From JBCCGL01 sp039029275 (GTDB lineage: Bacteria > Pseudomonadota > Gammaproteobacteria > JBCCGL01): a stretch of DNA of 64,000 nucleotides. The stretch covers positions 186,001 to 250,000 of the forward strand of contig JBCCGL010000005.1 of the NCBI GenBank assembly GCA_039029275.1, in the 5' to 3' direction. Every line of letters begins with the position of its first letter. Within the stretch, counting starts at the first letter, position 1. The notes under the pieces were generated by a model. The model ran no database searches, was not told the origin of the DNA, and worked only from the letters and a program-made list of their open reading frames with translations. Below are positions 51,778 through 61,668 of this stretch, piece after piece. Position numbers and translations under genes: made by a program.

Positions 51778-52497
51778 TTATACACCGCGCTCATTGCCCC
51801 ATAACTGCACATGCAACTGCGGCAACACGCGCACATTAAACCAATGTCGGGAATTGACTTCATCGACCAGCCATCGCATTTTTGCATTCAGCGCATCGGG
51901 ATCGACCGCTGCGTCACCGCTGCTTAGATTGCACGGCTGCAGTACGATCGGCAGTTGGGGGTGCGCGATGCGCCGCTCGCCAGCCCATTCGAGATCGCGC
52001 TCGTCCGCAACCACTATCTTTAACGATAGTGATGTATTGCTTCCCACAGCTTTAATGCACGCTGATAATTTTTCTGCATCGAATTTCATTTTTGACGACG
52101 GCGGCTTGGGGCTTAGCGTCATCGCATCGAGTTTGGAAAACCAGGGCTGCAGGACTGTGCCCTGCGTTTCCATCGCGAAGGTGAACCCTTTTTTGTGTCC
52201 AGCGTCAATTAACTCGTCCAGAGGTTGCATCGCCGGATTGCCGCCGGAAAGCGTAATCAAGATCGGCTGCCCGTGGCTGAGCTTCTCGACTTTTTCCAGC
52301 ACTGCGCCCGCACTCATGGGTATCCAGTCCTTGCGATACTTTTTATCGACCGCGTAAAGCGTATCGCACCAACTGCAGCGAAAGTCACAGCCGCCGGTGC
52401 GGACAAAAACCGTGGGCTGGCCAATCAACGCGCCTTCGCCCTGAATCGTCGGGCCGAATATCTCGCTGATAAAAATCGTGTCGGTGGATGTGCTCAC
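51778..52497 (-). CDS. queE: 7-carboxy-7-deazaguanine synthase
   Basis: QueE is a radical SAM enzyme that contracts carboxytetrahydropterin to 7-carboxy-7-deazaguanine. The 239-residue protein shows IFGPTIQGEGALIG at the start, the cluster motif CDFRCSWC and the SAM-binding SGGNPA. The GTG start overlaps the queD stop by 4 nt. It is the third gene of queC-queD-queE. Confidence 0.94.
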   Translation of the reverse strand: MSTSTDTIFISEIFGPTIQGEGALIGQPTVFVRTGGCDFRCSWCDTLYAVDKKYRKDWIPMSAGAVLEKVEKLSHGQPILITLSGGNPAMQPLDELIDAGHKKGFTFAMETQGTVLQPWFSKLDAMTLSPKPPSSKMKFDAEKLSACIKAVGSNTSLSLKIVVADERDLEWAGERRIAHPQLPIVLQPCNLSSGDAAVDPDALNAKMRWLVDEVNSRHWFNVRVLPQLHVQLWGNERGV

Positions 52498-52850
52498 GGG
52501 CGATATTCAGCGTTTGATTTTGGCGTTTCAGAAACGCAGACGGCGGAGACCTCTGGCCAACGCGCCTTGCACCAATCATAAAATGTCCTGGCCAGCTTTT
52601 CCGCGGTTGTGTTGTCGTCACCAAACACATCGTTTAGATGTCGATGATCAACGTCATCGTTCAAATATTTTTTAAAAACATCCAACTCGCGATAGTCGCG
52701 CACAAATCCATGCTCGTTTAGTTCATTTGCGACAAGCTCGACGGTCACCACATAGTTGTGGCCGTGCATGCGCATGCACGGGTGGTCGTCGGCCAGACCG
52801 AAAAGTTGGTGCGAGGCGGAAAAATGAAATTCCTTGGTAATGCGAAACAC
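52494..52850 (-). CDS. queD: 6-carboxytetrahydropterin synthase
   Basis: QueD converts dihydroneopterin triphosphate to carboxytetrahydropterin. The 118-residue protein has the zinc ligands in FSASHQL and MRMHGHNY, and the catalytic Asp/His in DDVDHRHLND. It starts with GTG, whose first base is the last of the queC stop, and overlaps queE by 4 nt. Confidence 0.94.
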   Translation of the reverse strand: MFRITKEFHFSASHQLFGLADDHPCMRMHGHNYVVTVELVANELNEHGFVRDYRELDVFKKYLNDDVDHRHLNDVFGDDNTTAEKLARTFYDWCKARWPEVSAVCVSETPKSNAEYRP

Positions 52851-53560
52851 TACGTGACCCTGTTGCTTTCGTGATCCGCGACTGCCTGCTTCCAGAAATC
52901 TGGATCTAGGTACTCGGTTGGATCAACAACACCCGCGAGAGAAAATGCCTCGCGCCGCTCCACGCAGGTGCCGCAGCGCCCGCAGTGATCTGCGCCGCCC
53001 TTGTAGCACGACCAAGTTTCAGTGATTGGCACACCAAATTCTTCGGCCTGCCGCGCTATCTCGGTTTTATCGGTGTTTACAAACGGTGCTAATAGATCGA
53101 CATCGTGAACGCCATCGAGCGCGAGTTTCTGCATCGCGCGAACGCTGTCGATAAAGTCCGGGCGGCAGTCCGGATAGATAAAGTGATCGCCGCCGTGCAC
53201 GGCGATGGCGACGGCATCGCACGCACGCGCCGCCGCTACGCCAAAGGCAATCGTCAGCATGATTGCGTTGCGATTCGGAACCACGGTCACGCGCATGCTC
53301 TCCTCTTCGTAGTGACCGTCCGGTACGTCGACATCATCGGTGAGGGCTGAACCGCTGAGGCGCTGACCAACATGGCGGATATCGATAATTTCGTGCGGCA
53401 CGCGCAGGGCGCTGGCACAGCGCGCGGCATAGTCGAGCTCAACGGTATGGCGTTGCCCGTAGTCGAACGACACGAGCACATTGAGGTCAGTCTCGCGCGC
53501 CATTTTGTAGGCGAGAGTGACCGAGTCGAGTCCGCCGGAGCAGACGACAAGCGTTTTCAT
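52850..53560 (-). CDS. queC: 7-cyano-7-deazaguanine synthase
   Basis: QueC uses ATP and ammonia to turn 7-carboxy-7-deazaguanine into preQ0. The 236-residue protein has the PP-loop SGGLDSVT at residue 8 and a C-terminal zinc site with four Cys (CYKGGADHCGRCGTCVER). It heads the minus-strand queC-queD-queE operon. Upstream to 53795 there is only non-coding sequence, which should contain the promoters of both this operon and the next gene. Confidence 0.95.
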   Translation of the reverse strand: MKTLVVCSGGLDSVTLAYKMARETDLNVLVSFDYGQRHTVELDYAARCASALRVPHEIIDIRHVGQRLSGSALTDDVDVPDGHYEEESMRVTVVPNRNAIMLTIAFGVAAARACDAVAIAVHGGDHFIYPDCRPDFIDSVRAMQKLALDGVHDVDLLAPFVNTDKTEIARQAEEFGVPITETWSCYKGGADHCGRCGTCVERREAFSLAGVVDPTEYLDPDFWKQAVADHESNRVT

Positions 53561-53795
53561 GATGTCTCCTCGCCGGCAAAATAGGCCGACGACTCAATTC
53601 CTGCCAGAACCGTGATCGGTAAGGCGTGCGCGGATTTTACATCAAATTGGACAATCCGTTTAACGGTTCGAATTAACCGACGAAGGAACGAATTTCAGAC
53701 AAGCGGTAATCAGTGTTCCAAGAATCCGATTTACTCGACAAAAATGACGTTGCAGTATTTGCGTTAATGCTGCAAACAAAAACCGGGGTATCTCC

Positions 53796-53981
53796 ATGTT
53801 GAAGTTCGAGCCTGATGAGGTGTATCAGGACAGCCAAGAAAGCCCAGCCTACGCGTTCGTTTCCGTCAATTTGGGCCAGCGAGGTCAGAGCAATAAGGGG
53901 TTACGCATCGCCGTCATTGGCGACACCACATTTGAGGCTGTCGAACTACGCGAGCATGTTCTCGATAAATTAAACGAGTGA
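53796..53981 (+). CDS. Small protein, unknown
   Basis: The 61-residue product starts MLKFEPDEVYQDS and ends HVLDKLNE. It is acidic, has no signal or membrane segment and contains a beta-rich middle (AYAFVSVNLGQRGQ, GLRIAVIGD). I do not recognise it. Codon use fits the host, but there is only a weak ribosome site. It ends 8 bp from the end of the convergent MFS gene. Confidence 0.45.
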   Translation: MLKFEPDEVYQDSQESPAYAFVSVNLGQRGQSNKGLRIAVIGDTTFEAVELREHVLDKLNE

Positions 53982-53989
53982 CTAATCTC

Positions 53990-55201
53990 TTACCTTAACG
54001 CTCGCACAAACGGCACTGTGAAGAGCACACACAGGGCTGCAAATGCGAAACACACATCCCGCATCGAAAACCCCGAATCGAGCATAACACCCACTGTCAC
54101 CGGGCCAATGGCCGATGCAAAAACGGTTAGCGCCGTCATCAGTGATTTGATCGCACCGAGGTATTTTGCCCCGTAAAGCTCGGCCCACATGGCGGTTGAT
54201 CCGGTAAAGTACAAGCCGGTGTTGAGGCCGAGACAAATCATGTAAGGAATCAGCAGCCAATGCGACTGCGCAGGGCCGACGATTATGAGCGCTGCAACCA
54301 TCGGCATCAGAAACCACGGCATGACTTTTGTTGCGCTAAAGCGGTCGATAATCGGGCCGGAACCAAGCGAAGTTGCGATGGTGACGAAGGCGTACAAGCC
54401 GTAATTGCCGGTGACCCATTCGGCCGACCAACCCTTGTGCTCGGCCAGCGTCAGATGATGAAAGAACAGCGCGGTGCCGATCATCGACGGCAGCATCAGT
54501 GCCGGTGTCATCAGGTAAAAACGTTTTTCTGCCAGTACCTGTCGACGGGTATAGCCGCTGCTGTCGGGATTGTCGATTGCCTGCCGCTGAAGTTTTGCAG
54601 AGTGCGCGATATCTCGATCCGACTGGCCGCGCAGTAAGCAAAGCGCGATTGGGATAATCGCCAGCACACCCAGCGCTGTAACCAGATACGCATCGCGCCA
54701 TCCGAGCGCGGCGATACCGATCACGGCGGAGACCGGCAGGATGGCCTCGCCGACCGAAAACCCCATCGATGACACCGCAATCGCCTTGCCGCGATGGCTG
54801 TCGAAATACCGCGCCATCGACGTTGACCCGGTCAGGCTTGTGAGCCCTTGCCCAAACTGGCGCAGCAGGAAAACAGCGACGACGATAAACCAAACGGAGT
54901 TCACCTGACTGATTGCGGTGCACGCGACTGCCAGACCCACAAGCGTCGCTACCGCAAACGCGCGCAGGTCTATACGGTCGAGCAGCTGGCCGCTCCAGGG
55001 CAAAAGGATAGCGCTGATCAGGGTTCCGATCATATACAGTGAGCCCCACTCGGTATGGCTTAGGCCAAAGTCAGCGCGAATGCCGGGGCCAAAAATACCA
55101 ATGAAATAGGTTTGCCCCGCGCTCGATGTAAAACACATTAAAAAGCCAAACGCCAGAAATCGGGTGTTCGTGCGCGCAAAGTGTACGTAGTCGACTAGCA
55201 A
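53990..55201 (-). CDS. MFS transporter
   Basis: The 403-residue carrier has twelve membrane segments and a charged central loop (GQSDRDIAHSAKLQRQA). NTRFLAFGFLMCFTSSAGQTYFIG and DFGLSHTEWGSLY at the start match monocarboxylate/OFA-like and nitrate-type MFS members. The start is TTG at 55201, the only start giving the complete first helix. Substrate not determined. Confidence 0.85.
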   Translation of the reverse strand: MLVDYVHFARTNTRFLAFGFLMCFTSSAGQTYFIGIFGPGIRADFGLSHTEWGSLYMIGTLISAILLPWSGQLLDRIDLRAFAVATLVGLAVACTAISQVNSVWFIVVAVFLLRQFGQGLTSLTGSTSMARYFDSHRGKAIAVSSMGFSVGEAILPVSAVIGIAALGWRDAYLVTALGVLAIIPIALCLLRGQSDRDIAHSAKLQRQAIDNPDSSGYTRRQVLAEKRFYLMTPALMLPSMIGTALFFHHLTLAEHKGWSAEWVTGNYGLYAFVTIATSLGSGPIIDRFSATKVMPWFLMPMVAALIIVGPAQSHWLLIPYMICLGLNTGLYFTGSTAMWAELYGAKYLGAIKSLMTALTVFASAIGPVTVGVMLDSGFSMRDVCFAFAALCVLFTVPFVRALR

Positions 55202-55410
55202 ATCAGTAGGTTCCGGCTCGGCATTGGGAGGGTCGGCTGCGCGGGGATTGTAGGGGTGCGAAATGCCGAATGGAACTGCTATTTTTAACTCTCACGCGCG
55301 CAGTTATTGTGACGGTATACGTTTTTGGAATAAACATATTCCACACCTGTTTTTACACGTCAGGCCGGTGCTAGAATGCGATTCGCTTTTCAATCGACAC
55401 AGGATCTTTT

Positions 55411-56577
55411 ATGAGCGCTGACGACCAAGATTTCAAAACCCGCGAAGTCCATGCAGGTGTCTCTCCAGACCCTGTTACCGGCGCGATTCTTACTCCTATC
55501 TATCAATCGACGACTTACGTGCAGGAGTCGGTCGATCAATACCTTGAGAAAGGCTTTTCCTATAGCCGTTCGGGCAATCCAACCGTTGTCGCGCTGGAAA
55601 ACAAAATAACCGCGCTCGAGGGCGGCGTGGGGAGCCTGTGTTTCGCTACCGGCATGGCGGCGACCAGCTGCACGCTGGTAGGGATGGTAGGGACGGGTGA
55701 TCATGTGATCCTGTCTGATGTGGTTTACGGCGGCACGCACCGCGTCAGCACCAAAGTGTTGAATCGCTGGGGGCTGGAAGTGACGTTTGTGGACACCTCA
55801 GACGCGGCGAACGTCAAAAATGCGATTCAATCCAATACCAAACTGATCTTCACAGAGACACCCGCCAACCCCACGCTGAAGCTGACCGATATTGCCGCAG
55901 TTTCAGAAGTCGCCAAAGCGGCGGGGATTCCGCATGTGGTCGACAACACGTTCCTGACGCCGTACTACCAGCGACCGCTCGAACTCGGTGCAGACATCAC
56001 TCTGCACAGCACAACCAAGTTTATGGAAGGCCACAATATTAGCGTGGGCGGTTCGATAAGCTGCGCGAATCAGGAACATCTGGAAAAAATTATGTTCGTG
56101 CGCAACTGTCTCGGCTCGAACATGTCGCCGCAGGTTGCGTTCTACACCCTGCAAGGCTGCAAAACCATGAGCACCCGCCTCGAAGCGCAATCTGCGAATG
56201 CGCTTGAAGTCGCGCGATTTCTGGAAACGCACGACATGGTCGAGCGCGTCGCCTATCCCGGTCTTGATTCCTTTGCGCAAAAAGAACTGGCAGACCGACA
56301 AGCCAGCGGGCATGGTTCGATGCTGTGGTTCGAAGTGAAAGGTGGTGTTGCATCGGGCAAAAAACTGATGGATACCCTGCAGCTATGGAGCCTCGCGGAG
56401 AACCTCGGTTCGGTCGAGTCACTGGTCACCCATTCGGTTACCATGACCCACGCCGACATGCCGCGTGAGGAGCGCATGGCGGCAGGGATCACCGATGGAT
56501 TGGTGCGATTGTCCGCCGGCCTTGAATCCGCCGATGATCTAATTGCCGATCTCAAACAGGCGCTTGACGGTTTGTAA
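55411..56577 (+). CDS. Gamma-class PLP enzyme of sulfur amino acid metabolism
   Basis: The 388-residue enzyme belongs to the Cys/Met metabolism PLP family (cystathionine gamma-synthase, O-succinylhomoserine sulfhydrylase, methionine gamma-lyase). The PLP lysine is in HSTTKFMEGHN, with SYSRSGNPT and FTETPANPTLKL. The TTKFMEGHN form differs from the SVTKYINGHSD of the paralogue at 59892-61097, which suggests different reactions. The exact reaction cannot be fixed by sequence reading. It is single, with a normal ATG. Confidence 0.85.
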   Translation: MSADDQDFKTREVHAGVSPDPVTGAILTPIYQSTTYVQESVDQYLEKGFSYSRSGNPTVVALENKITALEGGVGSLCFATGMAATSCTLVGMVGTGDHVILSDVVYGGTHRVSTKVLNRWGLEVTFVDTSDAANVKNAIQSNTKLIFTETPANPTLKLTDIAAVSEVAKAAGIPHVVDNTFLTPYYQRPLELGADITLHSTTKFMEGHNISVGGSISCANQEHLEKIMFVRNCLGSNMSPQVAFYTLQGCKTMSTRLEAQSANALEVARFLETHDMVERVAYPGLDSFAQKELADRQASGHGSMLWFEVKGGVASGKKLMDTLQLWSLAENLGSVESLVTHSVTMTHADMPREERMAAGITDGLVRLSAGLESADDLIADLKQALDGL

Positions 56578-56750
56578 TCGGTGAAATTTCCGGGTATCGA
56601 AATTTTTCCGCTTCTTATTTCCAAAGGTTCTGTCGAGCCGGGCTCTGACTATCGCCAACACACCGTTTAGTGCGGTTAACAGCGATTCTGGAGCGTTGCG
56701 TTGCTGCCGCTTGCGTGACGAGCGCGGGCCTAATCTACGCCAAGAGCCCG

Positions 56751-57617
56751 TTATAAAGCCGAGAGCAATGCGTGGATCAGGGGATTCTGGCTGTCGGCGT
56801 CATGCGTCACGATCGAGAAGCGTCGGCTGAGATCCATCGGCGATCTCAGGACAACAAACTCCCCTGAATTCACTTCCTCGGTAATCGACAAACTGGAAAG
56901 GCAGCCGATCCCCAGGCCCGATTTGACGGACTGTTTGATCGCGTCCTGCCGCTCCAGGATCAGCGACGAACGCACTTGACCTCCCAGGCGTTGTAGCTCG
57001 ACTTCGAAAACCGTGCGCGTTCCAGAGCCCGGTTCGCGCAGTATCCAACGGTGTTGACCGATTTCATCGACGTCGATAACACCCGCTTTTGCCAGCGGGT
57101 AGTCGGCGTGACAAAACAATACCAGGCTATCCTCGCGCCAGGGCTGCATATGCAGCTCGGTCGGTGGGCATGGACCTTCAATAAATCCGATCAGCGCCTG
57201 ACCTCTCTCGAGTGTTTGTATGACCGATTGGGTATTCGTGATGGCGATGTGCGGTGAAATATCCGGGTATTTTTGCAGCAGCCTCGCGACCGCCCCGGGA
57301 AGGATATAGGAAGCGATTGTCAGGCTCGCCGCGATACGTAAAGCGCCACGAAGCGACATCACGTTGGGGTTTTTAAGCGTATCGACGACGCCCAGAATTT
57401 GCCGAATCTTGGGCAAGACACTGTTGCCGTCGTCGGTTATTTTCAGTTCTCTTCCCTCTCGAGTGAAAAGGCGGTAGTCCAAAATCTGTTCCAATTCCCG
57501 CAGCGATTGACTCGCAGCTGATTGGCTTAGCGATTGCTCTTCCGCAGCCTGTGTCAGTCTCCCGAGTCGGGCTGTGGCTTCAAAAATCCGGAGCTGCCGG
57601 GTTGTTACGTTAATCAT
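56751..57617 (-). CDS. LysR-family regulator
   Basis: The 288-residue regulator starts MINVTTRQLRIFEATARLGRLTQAAEEQSLSQSAASQSL, a standard LysR helix-turn-helix, and continues with a substrate-binding domain. It is divergent from a YeiH-family gene, like the yeiE-yeiH pair of enterobacteria, where YeiE is linked to sulfite. An operator-like dyad lies between them. Confidence 0.9.
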   Translation of the reverse strand: MINVTTRQLRIFEATARLGRLTQAAEEQSLSQSAASQSLRELEQILDYRLFTREGRELKITDDGNSVLPKIRQILGVVDTLKNPNVMSLRGALRIAASLTIASYILPGAVARLLQKYPDISPHIAITNTQSVIQTLERGQALIGFIEGPCPPTELHMQPWREDSLVLFCHADYPLAKAGVIDVDEIGQHRWILREPGSGTRTVFEVELQRLGGQVRSSLILERQDAIKQSVKSGLGIGCLSSLSITEEVNSGEFVVLRSPMDLSRRFSIVTHDADSQNPLIHALLSAL

Positions 57618-57642
57618 TCGGTTTTACTTATGAATCTGATGA

Positions 57643-57656
57643 ATAATATCCATTAT
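57643..57656. promoter_or_regulatory. Dyad in the LysR/YeiH divergent promoter
   Basis: ATAAT-ATCC-ATTAT is a perfect 5 bp inverted repeat in an AT-rich 99 bp intergenic region between two divergent genes. Spacing and position suit a LysR-type recognition site. This is a positional inference. Confidence 0.45.
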
Positions 57657-57716
57657 ATTTATATAACGAACTGATTAAAAATTCCCGCACATTTTTGATT
57701 CTGGCAGCGCTGAACT

Positions 57717-58700
57717 GTGCCGAGTTTTGTAATCTTGCCTTTGATCGCTTTGACGGCGATGTGGCTGTCCCGATTTCCGGAGGTGGCGAGTGTAGGGCTA
57801 AGCCCCTTACCGCTGGCGATTCTGCTGGGGATTGTTTGGGGACACGTAAATTGGCGTCCCGCAACTGATCGAGAACACGCCTTCTCTTTGTTTTGTCAGC
57901 AGAAGTGCCTGCGCGCAGGGATAATTTTGCTCGGTTTAAGCTTGAGCTTTCAGCAAATTCTCGGCGTAGGCTGGGAAACCGTATTACTCAATTGCATTGT
58001 CATCGTATCGGTGATCGGTTTGGGAGTATTAGTCGGTCTCCGCTTGTTGGGATTGCCACGTGATCTGGCCATATTGATTTCAACCGGGAGCGCCATTTGC
58101 GGTGCAGCAGCGGTTTTGGCCACCGATTCTTCACTGAAATCGCAACAACAATATGTCACGGTTTCAATCGCCACAGTTGTGCTGTTCGGCACGCTTGCAA
58201 TGTTCTTTTATCCGCTCGTTTACCCCTACGCAGGAATGGATGAACAGGCATTTGGTATTTACATCGGCAGTACCGTGCACGAAGTGGCACAGGCCGTGGC
58301 GGCGGGCGACTTGATCAGCCCGGAAGCGTTGCATACCGCCGTCGTCACCAAGCTGATTCGTGTCATGTTACTCGCACCTTTTATCATAATGCTGGGCTTC
58401 TGGCTCAGCAGACAATCGGCGACTGAAGGTTCAACAACCCGGAATATCGTGATTCCATGGTTTGTATTGGGTTTTATCGCGATGGCGGCGGTGAACTCGT
58501 TTTGGGTTTTGCCTTCAGGCGTCACTGAAGTTGCGAACAAATCAAGCCAATTTCTATTAGCTCTGGCGATGGCTGCGCTCGGCACCAAAACACACTGGCA
58601 CTTGATTAAAAACGCCGGCGGCAAACCGCTACTGCTGGCTTTCATTTTGTTTACGTTTTTAATCGCCGGCGGATATGTCTTAAATACGCTTATTTTCTGA
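57717..58700 (+). CDS. YeiH-family putative exporter (PSE family)
   Basis: The 327-residue inner-membrane protein has about ten membrane segments. Family markers include LAILLGIVWG near the start, STGSAICGAAAVLAT in the middle and STVHEVAQAVAAG later. Family members are called putative sulfate exporters. GTG is the start. It is divergent from a LysR regulator, which likely controls it. Export of sulfite or sulfate released by organosulfur breakdown would suit the taurine aminotransferase in this window. Confidence 0.88.
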   Translation: MPSFVILPLIALTAMWLSRFPEVASVGLSPLPLAILLGIVWGHVNWRPATDREHAFSLFCQQKCLRAGIILLGLSLSFQQILGVGWETVLLNCIVIVSVIGLGVLVGLRLLGLPRDLAILISTGSAICGAAAVLATDSSLKSQQQYVTVSIATVVLFGTLAMFFYPLVYPYAGMDEQAFGIYIGSTVHEVAQAVAAGDLISPEALHTAVVTKLIRVMLLAPFIIMLGFWLSRQSATEGSTTRNIVIPWFVLGFIAMAAVNSFWVLPSGVTEVANKSSQFLLALAMAALGTKTHWHLIKNAGGKPLLLAFILFTFLIAGGYVLNTLIF

Positions 58701-58814
58701 TTTTTTTTACCGCTGATCTCGCGCACGGTGCATCTTTTTGCGCTTACATCCGCCGCCGCCTTGAACTAAAATTCGCGCTTTTCCGAAACAAACAAGCAGT
58801 CGGCACAAGATAAA

Positions 58815-59702
58815 TTGACGAGCGTCAGCGACCCAGATCAGCGCAAGCATAATCTGACCGGCAGTCTTTGGATGATCGGTTCGATGGCGGGTTTCGCTAT
58901 CGAAGATTCGTTGATCAAACTTGCGACGAGATCGATCCCGATTGGCGAAGTCCTGATTCTTTTTGGCCTTGGGGGCATGCTGATTTATTCGGGCATTTTG
59001 CGGTTCAAGGGTGAATCGGTTTTTCACCCCGATGTGTTGTCTCGCCCAATGATCATCCGCTTTGGATTCGAGATAACCGGTCGGCTGTTTTACACCCTCG
59101 CGATCGCACTGATCCCCTTATCGGTGGCCACGGTTATCTTGCAAGCCACGCCGCTTGTTGTGGTCGCCTGCGCTGTAGTCGTGTTTGGAGAAAAGGTGGG
59201 CTGGCGCAGGTGGGCAGCCATTTTCATCGGGCTCGTTGGTGTAATTGTAATCGTCCAACCGGGCGCAGGCGGGTTCTCGAATTTAACGGTACTCGCCATC
59301 GTCGGCATGCTCGGATTCGCCGGGCGAGATCTGGCCAGCAGGATTGCGCCCAGAACGATTAGCACAGCTCACCTTGGCGTTTACGGATTTCTGGCGATTG
59401 TCGTCGCGGGAATTGTTTACTCCATTTGGGCCAACACGCCACTGGTTATGCCAGACGGAAAAACCGCTTTGTTTGTTATCGGCGCAACTGTCTTCGGTGT
59501 GTTCGGTTATTCCTGTTTGATGAAAGCAATGAAAACCGGAGAGGTTTCAGCGGTCACGCCGTTTCGCTATACCCGATTACTTTTTGGCGTAGCGTTGGGC
59601 TTGCTGCTGTTTGGTGAGTCTTTAACGCCGGCGATGGTTTTTGGCTCTATTCTCATTGTGGTATCCGGCCTGTTCATCGTTTGGCGAGGTAAACGCGTAT
59701 AA
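58815..59702 (+). CDS. EamA-family (DMT) transporter
   Basis: The 295-residue carrier has about ten membrane segments in two EamA repeats. The TTG at 58815 is the start giving the full first helix (GSLWMIGSMAGFAIEDSLIK). It follows the YeiH gene by 114 bp in the same direction. The substrate is unknown. Confidence 0.85.
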   Translation: MTSVSDPDQRKHNLTGSLWMIGSMAGFAIEDSLIKLATRSIPIGEVLILFGLGGMLIYSGILRFKGESVFHPDVLSRPMIIRFGFEITGRLFYTLAIALIPLSVATVILQATPLVVVACAVVVFGEKVGWRRWAAIFIGLVGVIVIVQPGAGGFSNLTVLAIVGMLGFAGRDLASRIAPRTISTAHLGVYGFLAIVVAGIVYSIWANTPLVMPDGKTALFVIGATVFGVFGYSCLMKAMKTGEVSAVTPFRYTRLLFGVALGLLLFGESLTPAMVFGSILIVVSGLFIVWRGKRV

Positions 59703-59891
59703 CAAGTTCGCTGACCAAAACTGCTCGCGGCTTGCATGACGGTTCCGGTCTGCTCAAAGGTGCATTTAACCCGCGAATACGGGATAATCGCGCGTCTTTT
59801 GCGGCACGCCATGAGTCCCGCATTGCCACGACCACCATAGATTAACCCGACGGTTCACGAACACCGGTTGGTATAAATAACGAGCAAAAAA

Positions 59892-61097
59892 ATGAACGCA
59901 GAATCCGCCACCGCCGAAGTGGTCGACTACGACGTCAAGACTAAAAAACACGGGTTTGCGACCCGCGCGATTCACGCTGGGCAGCAACCCGACCCGACCA
60001 CAGGCGCCATCATGACGCCGATCTATCTCAGCTCAACCTATGTGCAGGAGAGCCCCGGAGTCGACAAGGGATACGATTACAGTCGCGGCACTAATCCGAC
60101 GCGGCAGGCATTTGAGGCGTGTATCGCCAGCCTTGAAAATGGAGCCGCCGGCATTGCCTTTGCCTCTGGCGTCGCCGCGAGCAGCGCGGTACTGGATTTG
60201 TTAGACACTGATTCGCATATCGTCGCAATGGACGATTTGTACGGCGGCTCGCATCGTTTGTTCGAGCGTGTGCGCTCACGCACGGCTGGCATGCAAACGA
60301 GTTTCGTCGACATGTCGAATCTGGATGCCGTCGAAAGCGCGATTCAACCGAACACAAAAATGATCTGGCTGGAAACGCCCAGCAACCCATTGCTTAAAAT
60401 CGCCGACCTGAATGCGATTGCGAGCATCGCCAAAAAGCACGACGTAATTGCAGTCTGCGACAACACGTTTGCGTCACCTTATCTGCAAAATCCCATCGAT
60501 TTTGGTTTTGACATTGTGCTGCACTCAGTCACCAAATACATCAACGGCCACTCCGACATCGTCGGCGGCATTGTGGTTGTGCGCGACGATCCCGAATTGA
60601 TTGAAAAAATGCAGTTTTTTCAATACGCGGTTGGCGGCATCGCCGGTAGCTTCGACGCGTTTTTAGCCATGCGCGGCGTTAAAACGCTGCCGCTTCGCAT
60701 GAAGGCGCATTGTGAAAACGCGCAGGCAATCGCGGAATTTCTTGAAGCGCACCCGAAAGTGGATCGCGTGTACTACCCTGGCCTTGAGTCACACCCCCAG
60801 CACGCACTCGCGGCGCAACAAATGCGCGGGTTCGGTGGCATGGTTACCATGGTTCTTAAAGGCGGATTGCAGGAGTCGCGGCGCTTTCTCGATCACTGCG
60901 AATTGTTTGCGTTGGCTGAAAGCCTGGGCGGAGTCGAAAGCTTGATCGAACTGCCCGCGCTGATGACACACGCGTCGCTGCCCCCCGAATCGCGCAAAGC
61001 GCTGGGCATCGACGACTCACTGGTACGCTTGTCGGTTGGCGTCGAAGACGTCGATGACCTTATTGCCGAACTCGATTATGCCCTGTCGCAAGCGTGA
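59892..61097 (+). CDS. Cystathionine gamma-synthase/lyase-type PLP enzyme
   Basis: The 401-residue enzyme carries TRAIHAGQQPDP at the start, YDYSRGTNPTR, and the PLP lysine in HSVTKYINGHSD. The last form is typical of cystathionine gamma-synthase and gamma-lyase. Its sequence is clearly distinct from the paralogue at 55411. Between the two lie a LysR regulator, YeiH and an EamA carrier, so the block may jointly handle sulfur amino acids. Confidence 0.87.
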   Translation: MNAESATAEVVDYDVKTKKHGFATRAIHAGQQPDPTTGAIMTPIYLSSTYVQESPGVDKGYDYSRGTNPTRQAFEACIASLENGAAGIAFASGVAASSAVLDLLDTDSHIVAMDDLYGGSHRLFERVRSRTAGMQTSFVDMSNLDAVESAIQPNTKMIWLETPSNPLLKIADLNAIASIAKKHDVIAVCDNTFASPYLQNPIDFGFDIVLHSVTKYINGHSDIVGGIVVVRDDPELIEKMQFFQYAVGGIAGSFDAFLAMRGVKTLPLRMKAHCENAQAIAEFLEAHPKVDRVYYPGLESHPQHALAAQQMRGFGGMVTMVLKGGLQESRRFLDHCELFALAESLGGVESLIELPALMTHASLPPESRKALGIDDSLVRLSVGVEDVDDLIAELDYALSQA

Positions 61098-61193
61098 AGA
61101 AACTGGACATTTGACTTAGGGCAATCGCGCATTCAACATCGGGGACTGCACTAAACGACCTTCGATTCCTGTGAGTCTCGGCAGTTTATTATT

Positions 61194-61637
61194 TTGAGAA
61201 AAGCACGCGCTATTGGCATCAACCATATCGCCCTTGAAGTTGGCGATATCGACGAAGCGCTCGAATTCTATAGTCAGCTGTTTGACTTCGAACTTCGCGG
61301 TCGCAGCGAAACGATGGCGTTTATTGATCTCGGTGACCAGTTCCTGAATTTTTCAAGGGGACGCAAGCAGTCGCCTGACGACGAACGTCATTTCGGGTTT
61401 GTCGTCGATGATCGACAACTGGTGCTCGACAAGCTCGACAACCTGGGGATCGATCTCTTGCCCGGGCCGTTCAAAGATTTTCTCGATCCATGGGGAAACA
61501 GAATCGAACTCGTTGACTACAACGATATTCAGTTCACCAAGGCCCGTCATGTTTTGAGGGGTATGGGACTCGGTGATCTCAAAAAGACACAGGAAGCGAT
61601 CGACGAGCTAACCGAAAAAGGCATGGCGCCGGATTAA
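61194..61637 (+). CDS. VOC (glyoxalase/bleomycin resistance) family protein
   Basis: The 147-residue protein is a single VOC module: GINHIALEVGDIDEALEFYSQLFDF at the start provides the first metal His, and DPWGNRIELVDY the late Glu. A TTG at 61194 is the only start that keeps the first strand, and the ribosome site is weak. The reaction is unknown. A roughly 35-residue C-terminal helical extension ends in ELTEKGMAPD. It lies 96 bp after the cystathionine enzyme gene. Confidence 0.82.
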   Translation: MRKARAIGINHIALEVGDIDEALEFYSQLFDFELRGRSETMAFIDLGDQFLNFSRGRKQSPDDERHFGFVVDDRQLVLDKLDNLGIDLLPGPFKDFLDPWGNRIELVDYNDIQFTKARHVLRGMGLGDLKKTQEAIDELTEKGMAPD

Positions 61638-61668
61638 ATGCCCAACCCATCGAAGTCGAGTGCACGCC

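Noticed and set aside
53561..53795. preQ1 riboswitch upstream of queC
   Set aside because: No hairpin with the expected A-rich tail overlapping a ribosome site could be drawn.
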